From Treponema sp. (GTDB taxonomy: Bacteria > Spirochaetota > Spirochaetia > Treponematales > Breznakiellaceae): a stretch of 41,896 nt of DNA. Below are positions 24,472 to 34,500 of this stretch, piece by piece. The stretch is taken from NCBI GenBank assembly GCA_031266095.1, contig JAISBR010000146.1, positions 1 through 41,896 on the forward strand, in the 5' to 3' direction. The notes under the pieces are model-generated. The model saw only the letters and a program-made list of their open reading frames with translations. It was not told where the DNA came from and did not search any database. Position 1 is the first letter of the stretch, and every line of letters begins with the position of its first letter. The translations under genes and the position numbers were made by a program.

Positions 24472-27400
24472 ATGCGAGACATACAGGACTTTGATTCGAT
24501 AATGATACGGCTGGCCTCGCCGGAGATGATCCGGGCCTGGTCATACGGGGAAGTCAAAAAACCGGAGACTATCAACTACCGGACCCTCCGGCCCGAGAAG
24601 GACGGACTCTTCTGCGAACGGATCTTCGGGACCACCAAGGAGTGGGAATGTTACTGCGGAAAGTTCAAATCGATTCGTTATAAGGGAGTGATCTGCGACC
24701 GTTGCGGCGTTGAGGTTACCCATTTCAAGGTCCGCCGAGAACGGATGGGCCACATTGAATTGGCCGCCCCGGTTTCCCATATCTGGTATTACCGTTCGGT
24801 CCCCAGCCGCATGGGTCTGTTACTCGATATGTCCATGACCGCGCTGCGCTCGGTGCTCTACTACGAGAAATACGTAGTCATCGATCCCAGCGATACGGAT
24901 TTAAAGAAAGGCCAGCTTCTCTCCGAGGAAGAATACTATGATGCTCAGGAACGCTACGGCGGCGGCTTTACGGCCGGTATGGGCGCCGAGGCGGTCCGTA
25001 CCCTGCTGGAAAACATCAACCTGGATCAGCTGGCCGCCGAACTGCGGTCTAAGATGATCGAAAAAGGCGCTAAGAGCGACAAACGGCTCCTTAAGCGCAT
25101 TGAAATTGTTGAGAATTTCCGCAACTCCAAAAACAAGCCAGAGTGGATGATCCTGGACGTGATCCCGGTTATCCCGCCTGAACTGCGGCCCATGGTGCAG
25201 CTTGACGGCGGCCGCTTCGCCACATCGGACCTCAACGACCTCTACCGCAGGGTGATCAACCGGAACAACCGCCTTAAACGGCTTCAGACCCTCAATGCGC
25301 CGGACATCATTATCCGCAACGAAAAGCGCATGCTGCAGGAAGCGGTGGATGCCCTCTTTGACAATTCCAAAAAGAAGAAAGTGGTGAAGGGTTCTTCCAA
25401 CCGGCCCCTCAAATCGATCAGCGATATGCTCAAGGGGAAGCAGGGCCGTTTTCGCCAGAACCTGCTCGGGAAAAGGGTCGACTATTCGGGCCGTTCGGTA
25501 ATCACCGTGGGGCCGGACCTCAAGATGTGGCAATGCGGGCTTCCCACAAAAATGGCGATGGAACTTTTTAAGCCCTTTATCATGAAGAAACTCGTTGATA
25601 AGGATGTGGTTTATAATATCAAAAAAGCCAAGATGCTCGTGGAGGCGGAGACGCCCGAGATCTTCGCCATCCTTGACGAAGTGGTAAAGGAACATCCGGT
25701 ACTTCTCAACCGCGCGCCTACCCTGCACCGTCTGGGTATTCAGGCTTTTGAGCCGGTACTGGTGGAAGGTAAAGCCATCAAACTCCACCCGCTGGTTTGT
25801 CACGCCTTTAACGCCGACTTTGATGGTGACCAGATGGCAGTTCACGTACCCTTAACCCAGGCGGCCCAGATGGAATGCTGGACATTGATGCTCTCCGCGA
25901 GGAACCTCCTCAACCCCGCCAACGGGAAAACCATAGTGTTCCCCTCCCAGGACATGGTACTGGGAATCAATTTCCTTACCAGAATCAAACCCAACGCCAG
26001 GAGGCCCGGTTCTTCCAAGCTAGAAACAAGGGACAGGGTTCCCTGTTACTCCACCATGGAAGAGATCCTCATGGCGGTGGAGAGTAAGGCTCTGGATTGG
26101 GAAGCCCTGATCCGGGTAAAGCCCACCAAGTTCCCTATTTGGGACAAGGCGGGCCGGGAGGCCGGGCCCGGGGAAGACGGCGCCATTGAAACCACCGCCG
26201 GGCGGCTGGTGTTTAACGAGGAACTGCCGCCTGAGATTCCCTTTATCAATTATGAACTCAAAGACAAAGAGCTGCGTGTCCTGATTGAGCATGTATTCAA
26301 TGAGAAGGGTTCCTGGACAACGGTAAAAATGTTAGACGCCATCAAATCTACCGGTTACCGTTATGCTACCATCTTTGGCGCCACCATTGGGATAGACGAC
26401 ATTGTGGTGCCCAAGGAAAAGACCGAAATGATCGACAAGGCCAATAAGGAAGTGGACAGCATCCAGAAACAGTACCGCCAGGGACATATCACCCAGCAGG
26501 AACGGTATGACCGGGTGGTGAACGTGTGGAACAAGACCAACGAAGATTTGACCAATATCATGATGAAAACCCTGGAAGCGGACCGGGACGGTTTTAACTC
26601 AATTTATATGATGGCCAATTCCGGTGCGCGGGGAAGCCGTAACCAGATACGTCAGCTTGCGGGTATGCGCGGATTGATGGCGAAACCCTCAGGCGACATC
26701 ATTGAGCTGCCTATCCGCTCAAACTTCAAGGAAGGGCTTTCGGTTATTGAGTTCTTTATTTCGACTAACGGCGCCCGCAAGGGGCTTGCCGATACCGCCC
26801 TCAAAACCGCTGAGGCAGGCTACCTTACCCGGCGTCTCGTTGATATTGCCCAGGACGTGGTGGTAAATGAGGACGACTGCGGTACTATTAACGGAATTTC
26901 CTATTCGGCGATCAAGGACGGCGAGGATATCGTTGAGCCTTTGAGTGACCGTATTGTAGGGCGCTATACCCTGGAACGGGTGAAGCATCCCATTACCGGG
27001 GAACTCATCGTTGATGTGAATGAGGAAATTACCGAAGAGATCGCCGTGCAGATTGAAGCCGCCGGGGTTGAGACCGTGCGGATCAGGACGGTCCTGACCT
27101 GCGAGGCCGAGCACGGCGTCTGCCGTAAGTGTTATGGCCGTAACCTTGCCACAAACCGCTCGGTGGACATCGGTGAAGCGGTGGGGACCATTGCGGCTCA
27201 GTCCATTGGACAGCCGGGTACCCAGCTTACCATGCGGACTTTCCATATCGGCGGCGTTGCCACTAAAGTGAGTGAGGAAAATCGTACGTTCCTCAAGTAC
27301 CCGGTGTATATACGGGATGTATCCGGTGCCCACGTGGAACTCAGTGACGGCCGCTGGCTCTTTACCCGCAAGGGACACACGGTGATCAACAAGGTAATGA

Positions 27401-28821
27401 AGGAATACAAACTGGAACCTTCCGACAAACTGTTGGTAGAAGACGGCAAACGGATTATCCGGGGTGAATCGATTATCAAACGCAGCGGTGAAACCGTCCT
27501 TTCTCCAGAGATCGCCTATGCTCTGATCCTGAAAAGCCCCGAAGAGGATTCAGAGACCCTCTACCTTATCGGCCAGGAACAAAAAATAGAAATCAGGAAT
27601 GGCTCCGAATTTGTGGTAAAGAAGGGAACCGTCGTGGGGGCTGAAAAAACAATCGCCACTTTCGACCCCTTCTCCGACCCGATCATAGCCGAGGCGGGCG
27701 GGATCATTAAATACGAGGACATTATTCCCGGAACCACTCTCAAAGAAGATATCAACCTGGAAACGGGAAACACAGAGAAACAGATCACCGAGTTCCAGCT
27801 TGAGAGCAAGCAGCCGAGGATATATATCGTTGACGAGAACGGTAATGAAGCGGCCAGCTATTTCCTGCCCGGAGGCGCGTATATCCAGGTTGACGAAGGT
27901 GAGAAGATCAACGCCGGAAGAACTATCGCCAAGACACTGAAAGAATCCGCCAAGGCCATGGACATCACCTCCGGCCTTCCCCGGGTCAGCGAACTCTTTG
28001 AGGCCCGCAAGCCCAAAAGCCCGGCAGTGCTTGCCCAGGTTTCCGGAACCGTCTATTTCCGGGGTATTGTCAAAGGCAAACGGAAAGTTAGTATTGAGGA
28101 CGCCTTCGGCAAGGAATATCCCCACCTCATCCCTATGGCCAAGCGGCTGCTGGTGCGGGACGGCGACAGCGTGGAGGCCGGGGAAGCCCTTTGCGTGGGA
28201 GCGGTCAATCCTCATGATGTACTCCATATCCTGGGTGAAAGTACGCTGCAGCGTTACCTGATGGACGAGATTCAACAGGTATACCGGCTGCAGGGTGTTT
28301 CAATTAATGACAAGCATATCGGCGTTATCATCAGGCAGATGCTGCGAAAGGTAGAGATTCGTTTTGTGGGAGATACGAAGTTCATCTACGGCCAGATGGT
28401 GGACAAGTATCGCTTTCACGAGGAAAACGACAGAGTCATTGCCGAAGGCGGTCAGCCCGCCATTGCCCAGCCCATGTTCCAGGGTATCACCAAGGCATCG
28501 CTCAATATCGACTCATTCCTGTCCGCAGCGAGCTTCCAGGAAACTACCAGGGTACTCACCAACGCTGCCATTGCCGGTTCTACTGACTACCTGCGAGGCC
28601 TCAAGGAGAATATCATCATCGGGCACCCCATACCGGCGGGTACCGGCATGAAGCGTTACCGGGACATCAAACTCTACGACGAGGACAGCCAGGACATGGA
28701 CGTCTATATGCATGAGATCCTCGAAAAACGCAGACTTGAGGCAGCCGCTCTCGCTGAAACCGAAGTCGAAGTCACGGCGGAGGAATTTACCGCCAATATC
28801 GAAGAAAATGACGAGGAGTGA
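24472..28821 (+). CDS. rpoC: DNA-directed RNA polymerase beta' subunit
   Basis: A 1449-residue beta' subunit. The active-site Mg motif NADFDGDQ is at residues 447-454. The N-terminal zinc site has CYCGKF and ICDRCGVEV, and the second zinc site has [15 protein letters not shown]. The bridge-helix/trigger-loop region ([19 protein letters not shown], then [15 protein letters not shown]) is intact. An acidic tail ([19 protein letters not shown]) ends the protein. GGGGGAG precedes the ATG. It is the last gene of the ribosomal-RNA polymerase run. Confidence 0.98.
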   Translation: MRDIQDFDSIMIRLASPEMIRAWSYGEVKKPETINYRTLRPEKDGLFCERIFGTTKEWECYCGKFKSIRYKGVICDRCGVEVTHFKVRRERMGHIELAAPVSHIWYYRSVPSRMGLLLDMSMTALRSVLYYEKYVVIDPSDTDLKKGQLLSEEEYYDAQERYGGGFTAGMGAEAVRTLLENINLDQLAAELRSKMIEKGAKSDKRLLKRIEIVENFRNSKNKPEWMILDVIPVIPPELRPMVQLDGGRFATSDLNDLYRRVINRNNRLKRLQTLNAPDIIIRNEKRMLQEAVDALFDNSKKKKVVKGSSNRPLKSISDMLKGKQGRFRQNLLGKRVDYSGRSVITVGPDLKMWQCGLPTKMAMELFKPFIMKKLVDKDVVYNIKKAKMLVEAETPEIFAILDEVVKEHPVLLNRAPTLHRLGIQAFEPVLVEGKAIKLHPLVCHAFNADFDGDQMAVHVPLTQAAQMECWTLMLSARNLLNPANGKTIVFPSQDMVLGINFLTRIKPNARRPGSSKLETRDRVPCYSTMEEILMAVESKALDWEALIRVKPTKFPIWDKAGREAGPGEDGAIETTAGRLVFNEELPPEIPFINYELKDKELRVLIEHVFNEKGSWTTVKMLDAIKSTGYRYATIFGATIGIDDIVVPKEKTEMIDKANKEVDSIQKQYRQGHITQQERYDRVVNVWNKTNEDLTNIMMKTLEADRDGFNSIYMMANSGARGSRNQIRQLAGMRGLMAKPSGDIIELPIRSNFKEGLSVIEFFISTNGARKGLADTALKTAEAGYLTRRLVDIAQDVVVNEDDCGTINGISYSAIKDGEDIVEPLSDRIVGRYTLERVKHPITGELIVDVNEEITEEIAVQIEAAGVETVRIRTVLTCEAEHGVCRKCYGRNLATNRSVDIGEAVGTIAAQSIGQPGTQLTMRTFHIGGVATKVSEENRTFLKYPVYIRDVSGAHVELSDGRWLFTRKGHTVINKVMKEYKLEPSDKLLVEDGKRIIRGESIIKRSGETVLSPEIAYALILKSPEEDSETLYLIGQEQKIEIRNGSEFVVKKGTVVGAEKTIATFDPFSDPIIAEAGGIIKYEDIIPGTTLKEDINLETGNTEKQITEFQLESKQPRIYIVDENGNEAASYFLPGGAYIQVDEGEKINAGRTIAKTLKESAKAMDITSGLPRVSELFEARKPKSPAVLAQVSGTVYFRGIVKGKRKVSIEDAFGKEYPHLIPMAKRLLVRDGDSVEAGEALCVGAVNPHDVLHILGESTLQRYLMDEIQQVYRLQGVSINDKHIGVIIRQMLRKVEIRFVGDTKFIYGQMVDKYRFHEENDRVIAEGGQPAIAQPMFQGITKASLNIDSFLSAASFQETTRVLTNAAIAGSTDYLRGLKENIIIGHPIPAGTGMKRYRDIKLYDEDSQDMDVYMHEILEKRRLEAAALAETEVEVTAEEFTANIEENDEE

Positions 28822-28837
28822 GGTTCCACAGGGCAGA

Positions 28838-28854
28838 GTGAACCGAAGGTTCGC
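28838..28854 (+). terminator. Hairpin after rpoC
   Basis: GTGAACC (28838-28844) pairs with GGTTCGC (28848-28854) around a GAA loop, 17 nt after the rpoC stop. No T run follows, so its strength as a terminator is doubtful. A related CGAAGGTTCGC core occurs at 40563-40573. Confidence 0.4.
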
Positions 28855-28916
28855 TGGATATTGACCGGATTTTCGAATAATGATCCCCGGCTGCAGGAAG
28901 AGTCGTGTTTTTGTGT

Positions 28917-28922
28917 TATAAT
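28917..28922 (+). promoter_or_regulatory. Possible leaderless -10 box of moaC
   Basis: A perfect TATAAT at 28917-28922 ends 6 nt before the ATG at 28929. No good -35 is visible 16-18 bp upstream. If used, transcription would begin at the start codon. Confidence 0.4.
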
Positions 28923-28928
28923 ATAAGC

Positions 28929-29426
28929 ATGGCTGATAAGGGTTTTAATCATTTTGATTCGGCAGGCGGCGCGGTTATGGTGGATGTTTCCGCCAAGAAA
29001 ATAAGCGTCAGGACCGCAGTCGCCAAAGGGATCATTACCATGAGTGTCGAAACCCTCAAGGCCGTTCAGCAGGGCGCCGCGAAAAAAGGCGATGTATTGG
29101 GGGTTGCCCGGATTGGGGGAATCATGGCGGCCAAAAAAAACGCGGAACTTATCCCCCTCTGCCATCCCTTGGTCTTTGATTCCTGTTCGGTGGATTTTTT
29201 TGTTGATGAGGTGAAATCGCGGATTGAGGCCTGCTGTACGGTAAAACTCTCCGGAAAGACCGGGGCGGAAATGGAAGCGCTTACCGGCGTGTCAATCGCG
29301 CTTCTCACTATTTACGATATGTGTAAAGCTATGGACCGGACTATGGTGATAAGCGATATCCGGCTCTGGGAAAAATCCGGAGGCAAGAGCGGTCATTACA
29401 GGCGGGAAGATGCCGGGCATAGTTGA
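28929..29426 (+). CDS. moaC: Cyclic pyranopterin monophosphate synthase
   Basis: A 165-residue MoaC, which with MoaA converts GTP to cyclic pyranopterin monophosphate, the first stage of molybdenum cofactor synthesis. Family blocks: FNHFDSAGGAVMVDVSAKK, GDVLGVARIGGIMAAKKNAE then LIPLCHPL, and MEALTGVSIALLTIYDMCKA. The ATG at 28929 fits the family N-terminus but has no Shine-Dalgarno. A GTG at 28905 does have GGAAGAG ahead of it and would add 8 atypical residues, so the start is uncertain. The gene overlaps moaA by 17 bp. Confidence 0.95.
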   Translation: MADKGFNHFDSAGGAVMVDVSAKKISVRTAVAKGIITMSVETLKAVQQGAAKKGDVLGVARIGGIMAAKKNAELIPLCHPLVFDSCSVDFFVDEVKSRIEACCTVKLSGKTGAEMEALTGVSIALLTIYDMCKAMDRTMVISDIRLWEKSGGKSGHYRREDAGHS

Positions 29427-30411
29427 TTCTTTTGGACGGAACATTGATTATCTCCGCCTTTCCATTACCGACCGCTGTAATCTTCGTTGCGTTTACTGCA
29501 TGGGTGAAGAGGGAGTTGAATGGAAGCCTCATAATTCCATGCTCAGCTTTGAGGAGATCCTGCGGCTTTGCCGGGTAATGGCGGGTTTGGGTATACGAAA
29601 GGTGAAAGTAACCGGCGGCGAACTGCTGGTACGGAAGGGGGCCGTTGATTTCATCCGCCGGCTCAAAGCCGTTCCGGAAATAGAACAGGTCACCATAACT
29701 ACTAACGGCATACTGCTTGACAAGTATTTGGAAGAACTGGCGGCGATTCCGCTGGCGGGGATCAATATAAGCCTGGATACGCTGAATTTCGAAACCTTTC
29801 GCCGTATCACCAGGCGTGAACAGAGTGCGTATCCGGATATTCTACTTAAAAATATGGAACGGGCCCGGCTCCTGGGTATACCGGTTAAAATAAATTGTGT
29901 ACCTTTGAAAAGTATTAACCGGAAAGAGTTATGTGATATTGCCGGCCTGGCAGAAAAAACCGTAAAGGCGGTACGTTTTATTGAGCTGATGCCTATAGGC
30001 TGCGCCGGGGAAACGGAACTTGTCAGTGGGGCGGAGCTGCGTTCAATCCTGGAAGGGCGTTTTGGCAAACTGCGGCCGACTCGGGAAAAACCCGGCAATG
30101 GGCCTGCGGTGTATTACGCGGTTCCCGGCTTCGCCGGTTTAATCGGGATGATAAACGCGGTAACCGAGGGCTTCTGCGAAAGCTGCAATCGCCTCAGGCT
30201 CAGCGCCGAAGGGCTGTTACAGCCCTGCCTGTCCAGCGATATCAGCCTGGACCTTCGTTCTTTGCTGCTTTCCGGCGCGTCAGATTCCGGCCTGGCTGAG
30301 GCTGTACGGGGACTGGTTGGCCGGAAGCCGGCAAGACACAGTTTTTCCGGTATTTACGGAAACAGGCGTGAAAACCACAGTGACAGGGCGATGTTTCGTA
30401 TCGGAGGTTGA
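29410..30411 (+). CDS. moaA: GTP 3',8-cyclase (radical SAM)
   Basis: A 333-residue radical SAM enzyme. The first [4Fe-4S] site is CNLRCVYC (Cys23, Cys27, Cys30). The second, C-terminal cluster is C-x2-C-x13-C (Cys256, Cys259, Cys273). The C-terminus ends in FRIGG, and the double glycine is needed for activity in this family. The SAM-binding GGE motif reads TGGELLVRKG, with Leu in place of the usual Pro. The start lies inside moaC (17-bp overlap) behind GGCGGGAAG, and the MoeA-like gene follows closely. No moaD, moaE or mog is seen in the window. Confidence 0.95.
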   Translation: MPGIVDSFGRNIDYLRLSITDRCNLRCVYCMGEEGVEWKPHNSMLSFEEILRLCRVMAGLGIRKVKVTGGELLVRKGAVDFIRRLKAVPEIEQVTITTNGILLDKYLEELAAIPLAGINISLDTLNFETFRRITRREQSAYPDILLKNMERARLLGIPVKINCVPLKSINRKELCDIAGLAEKTVKAVRFIELMPIGCAGETELVSGAELRSILEGRFGKLRPTREKPGNGPAVYYAVPGFAGLIGMINAVTEGFCESCNRLRLSAEGLLQPCLSSDISLDLRSLLLSGASDSGLAEAVRGLVGRKPARHSFSGIYGNRRENHSDRAMFRIGG

Positions 30412-30426
30412 ATGAACCGTGTATGA
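30412..30426 (+). other. Four-codon mini-ORF ahead of the MoeA-like gene
   Basis: ATG AAC CGT GTA TGA follows the moaA stop at once. It lies 4 nt after the strong GGAGG at 30403-30407, and its stop overlaps the next start as ATGA. The GGAGG is correctly placed for this mini-ORF but 15 nt from the gene's own ATG, suggesting re-initiation. It could be chance. Confidence 0.25.
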
Positions 30427-31442
30427 AAACGATCCCGGTTGAACAAGCGGTGGGACATGTACTTTGCCATGATATGACCCTTATCGCTAAAAGCAAAGGA
30501 AAGATCCCCTGGTTCCGCAAGGGTCATATCATTCGAGAAGAGGACATTCCCGTACTCCGTTCTATGGGCAAGGAACGGATCTATATCTGGGAAAAACCCG
30601 CCGGTTCCCTTCATGAAGATGAAGCCGCCCAAGTGTTAGCTGAAATATGCGGGGGGGACGGTATAAGCAGAAAAGGCCCGGTGGAGGGAAAAATAGAACT
30701 CTTTGCCGAAAGAGAGGGTCTCTTTTACTACGATACCGGTATCCTGAACAGCATAAACGAAATAGAAGATATAGTAATCTCGGCCAGGCATAACTACAGT
30801 GCGGTTAAAACGGGGGACAAGCTTGCCGCCATGAAAGTGGTTCCGCTGGTAATCAGGGAAGATAAGTTGCGGCAGGCCGGGGCACTGGCTGGTGAAACGC
30901 CGCTCATGCGTATACTGCCCTATTGCCTGAAAACCGCCGCTGTAATCAATACCGGCACTGAGGTAGCCACGGGCCTTATCAAGGATACTTTTACCCCAGC
31001 GCTGAAGAAAAAACTGCTGACCTACGGAATTGAAGTCATTGCACATATCATCGTGCCTGACAGTACGGAGCTGATAGCGGAGGCTATTGCCAACGCGCGC
31101 CGGGAACAGCCGGATCTGATACTCTGCTCAGGGGGCATGAGCGTTGATCCTGACGATAAAACTCCCGGTGCTATCAGACGAAGCGGCGCCGGGGTTGTCG
31201 TGTACGGGACGCCGGTTATGCCCGGCGCCATGTTTATGCTGGCCTATTTTGACGACGGCGTCCCGGTGATGGGAGTTCCCGGTTGCGTGATGAGTTCCGG
31301 CGCCACGATATTCGATATGATCCTCCCCCGCGTGGCGGCGGGCCTGCGGCTGGAACGCCGGGACTTCACCCGTATGGCCGCAGGCGGCCTCTGTCTTTCA
31401 TGCCCGGTGTGCCGTTATCCGATATGTCCTTTTGGGAAATAG
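30423..31442 (+). CDS. MoeA/MogA-like molybdopterin-binding protein
   Basis: A 339-residue protein. The N-terminal part (MKTIPVEQAVGHVLCHDMT, FRKGHIIREEDIPVLRSMG) resembles the MoeA entry domain. The C-terminal half has the MPT-binding fold (VINTGTEVATGLIKDTF, DLILCSGGMSVDPDDKTP, VPVMGVPGCVMSSGATIFD). It probably adenylylates molybdopterin or inserts the metal. It is not a full-length MoeA, and is closer to the stand-alone molybdopterin-binding proteins found with molybdenum hydroxylases. The last 17 residues hold four cysteines (CLSCPVCRYPICPFGK), a possible metal site. It is coupled to moaA, possibly through the mini-ORF at 30412. Confidence 0.8.
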   Translation: MKTIPVEQAVGHVLCHDMTLIAKSKGKIPWFRKGHIIREEDIPVLRSMGKERIYIWEKPAGSLHEDEAAQVLAEICGGDGISRKGPVEGKIELFAEREGLFYYDTGILNSINEIEDIVISARHNYSAVKTGDKLAAMKVVPLVIREDKLRQAGALAGETPLMRILPYCLKTAAVINTGTEVATGLIKDTFTPALKKKLLTYGIEVIAHIIVPDSTELIAEAIANARREQPDLILCSGGMSVDPDDKTPGAIRRSGAGVVVYGTPVMPGAMFMLAYFDDGVPVMGVPGCVMSSGATIFDMILPRVAAGLRLERRDFTRMAAGGLCLSCPVCRYPICPFGK

Positions 31443-31502
31443 GCTCTCTTCCAAATTTCTCTCCCGCCAATTGATGAAGCGAGACGGCAGACGTACAGGG
31501 AA

Positions 31503-34500
31503 TTAATCTTTGGGGCTTAATTCCAGAACCAGTTCCACCTCGCCTCTGGCAATGTCCATGGTTTTGGCGATTTCTTCCACGGTCCAGCCCTGGCGGCGGA
31601 GTTTGACGATGTTATCCCGGTCCCTCGGGGGCGGGGCGCCTTTAGTACCAGCCTTGCCGGATGATGATTTGGCGCCTGCTGACGCTTTGCCGGTTTCCCG
31701 GTTGAGAAGGGAACGGATCAGGCGAAGCTGAGTCTGGGCGTCCTTGTCCAGGGCCTGGAGTTCGGTTTCGGTACGGGCCAGCCACTCCCGCGCGACATTC
31801 ATTTCGGTGATCCTGTTTTCAATCAGGCTGAGGGATTCGTCCAAAGTGGCGAGTTTTTCTATGGCGTCCCGCGCTTTTTCGTTTTCCGCCGACAAGGTCT
31901 CAATGGAAGCCCGCAGAGATTCGGCTTCCGTGGAAAGCCGGTCAATGTCATCGGCGGCGTTTTTAAGGGCCGCCTCGGATTCTTGCAGGACCTTGAAGTT
32001 GCGGTTGATGCCGGCGTTGGTTTCCTCCAGGGTCTGGCTTTTTCGTTCTATTCGCTGGTACTTTTCCTCGGTTTCTTTTATCGCGTCTCCTAAACGGCGG
32101 ATTTGTACCTGAATAGCCTGCAGGGTGTCGTCGGAGGAAGAAACCTGGGCGAGTTTTTCTTCCACAGCCTGGGATGTTTGGAGTAGGCGGTTGAAGTCGG
32201 TTTCCATAACTTCGATGCGGCGCTTTTCGGAAAGGAAGCGGGTCATCTTGGCGTTCACATCGTCTTCAAGGCGTTTGATCTGGGTAAACCGCCGCTCGAT
32301 ATCGGCGATTTCATTCTTGCGCTGATCCAGCCGGTCCATGTCGCCGTTCAGGTCCTCCACCCGGCGTTCAAGTTCAAGTTTGAGTTCATCGGTCCGGTCA
32401 AAGAGTTTGGCCTGGGCGGTGAGTTCTTTCCGTATATCGTCCAAAGTGGAGCGGGTCAGAACAATACGTTCATCGTTTTCCGCAGCCAGGTCCCGGTTAC
32501 GGCGGCGGATCTCTTCCATAGAGATATCCAGGTCCCGTATCCGGGCGTTACACTGGCCCTGCCATTCTTCAATGTCCCGCCGGGTGTTTTCCGCGGAGGC
32601 CTCAAGTCCGGCGATCTGTTCCTCAAAGCGGGAGCCGCTCTCCTTGAGCTGTTCTTCCAGTTCCCGCTGATTCTGGCGCAGGGTTTCCGACATGGACAGG
32701 CTGTACTGGCCGATCTGGGTTTTAGCCTCACTTTCGGCGGCGTTCCGGGCTTCCTCCAGATCCTGCGCGAGTTGTTCGCTGAAAGAACGGCGAGTCTCAT
32801 CGGCAGCCTGCATTTCCTCCCGTATGCCCTCTTCAAAAGCCACGGTCTCGGTTTTAAGGCGTTCCAGTTCGGATACCAGCCGCTCGCCCTGCTCGACAAG
32901 GCTTTGACGCAGTTCCTCGTTCAGGCGGGCTTCTGTCTGCTGTCGTTCCTGTACGCCGGCGTCGGCGAGTTCCTCAAGCCGCGCGTTCAGCCTCTCGGTC
33001 CATTCGACAAGGCGGCGTTCAATATCGGCGCTCCGTCTACCGAGATCCGAAGAGAAATCATCTTCAAAGAGTTTGAGTTTTTCCGAAACACTTTCAATAG
33101 ACTGCGACTTCAGTCCGGCCAGTTCCTGGTCCACCTTGTCCAGTTCTGCCCGCAGGGCCTGTACCTGGGAATCGAATTCCGCTGCGGCGGCTTCCCGCGT
33201 ACGGCGGGATTCTTCCTCGAAATGGGCAAAATCAGCGTTGACCCTGCCGACCATATCCTGCATGGAACGCCGGAGTTCCGTTTCCAGCCGGGCCGCGTCG
33301 CCGGAGAGGTTCCCCAGCTGTTTGATTTCCTCCGCCTGGGCCTGTCTATACTCCATAAGCCGCGCCTCCGAGGCGGTAATGATATTCCGCTCAGCGTTTT
33401 GCATAAGCAGAGCCCATTCCTCTTTTTGCCTGACGATCGCGGCGTCCAGTTCTCCGCTTTGCCGCCTGACAAGGGCGGCCTGCTCCTGTATATTTTTTTC
33501 CCATTCCTCCCGCCGGCTGGTCAGGGCCGCGTTCAAGGTATCCTGCTGCTCCGTGAGAGCGGCGTTGAGTTCCTCCCGCTGTTGTTTGACGGCGGCGTTT
33601 AATGCTTCATCTTGGCCGGTGATAGCGGTAGTCAAGTCTTCACGCTGTTGAGCAAGGGCGGCGCTTAATGATTCGCCTTGGCCAACAAGGGCGACGCTCA
33701 GCGTTTCGGCCTGTTCCGTGGAGAGAACGCTCAATTCCTGGAACCGCCGGTTCCACTCGGTTTCCTGCCGGTTTATGGCCGTGTTCAACTCATCCCGCTG
33801 CGCCGCTGCCTTTGCGTTGAGTTCCTCCCGCTGTTGTTTGACGGCGGCGTTTAATGCTTCACCCTGGCCGGTTATAGCGGTAGTCAAGTCTTCACACTGT
33901 TGAGCAAGGGCGGCGCTTAACGCTTCATCTTGGCCGGTGATGGCGCTAGTCAAGTCTTCACGCTGCTGAGCAAGGGTGGCGTTTAATGCTTCACCCTGGC
34001 CGGCAATGGCGGCGCTCAGCGTTTCGGCCTGTTCCGTGGAGAGAACGCTCAATTCCTGGAACCGCCGGCTCCACTCGGTTTCCTGCCGGTTTATGGCCGT
34101 GTTCAACTCATCCCGCTGCACCGCTGCCTCGGCGTTCAGTTCCTCACGCTGTTGGGCAAAGGCGGCGCTTAATTCGATACGCTGCTGTTTTGCCAGAGCG
34201 TTCAAGTCCTGTACATCTTTCTTCCATTCGTCCCGGTAGGCTTTTTGCCGGGTTTCAATACCGGCGGATTCGATTTTCCATTCCTCCCGGTTGTTCTTGA
34301 GCTGTTCCTGAATTTCCCCGAGCCGGGTCTTTACGGTTTCCTGGGCGGTCTTGATCTTTTCCTCCCAGAGGTTCTTGAACTCCTTGAGCCGGTCCTGGGC
34401 CTGATCCCGCAGTTTTATCAGGGCCGCGTCTTCGATTTTGTCCGCACGGATCCCCGCCCGCTCAACCGCCTCCTTGAGGGTTTTATTGATGGTCTCAATA

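Noticed and set aside
33537..34139. Possible CRISPR or satellite array
   Set aside because: The 33-bp periodicity is in frame and encodes hendecad coiled coil within one intact gene.
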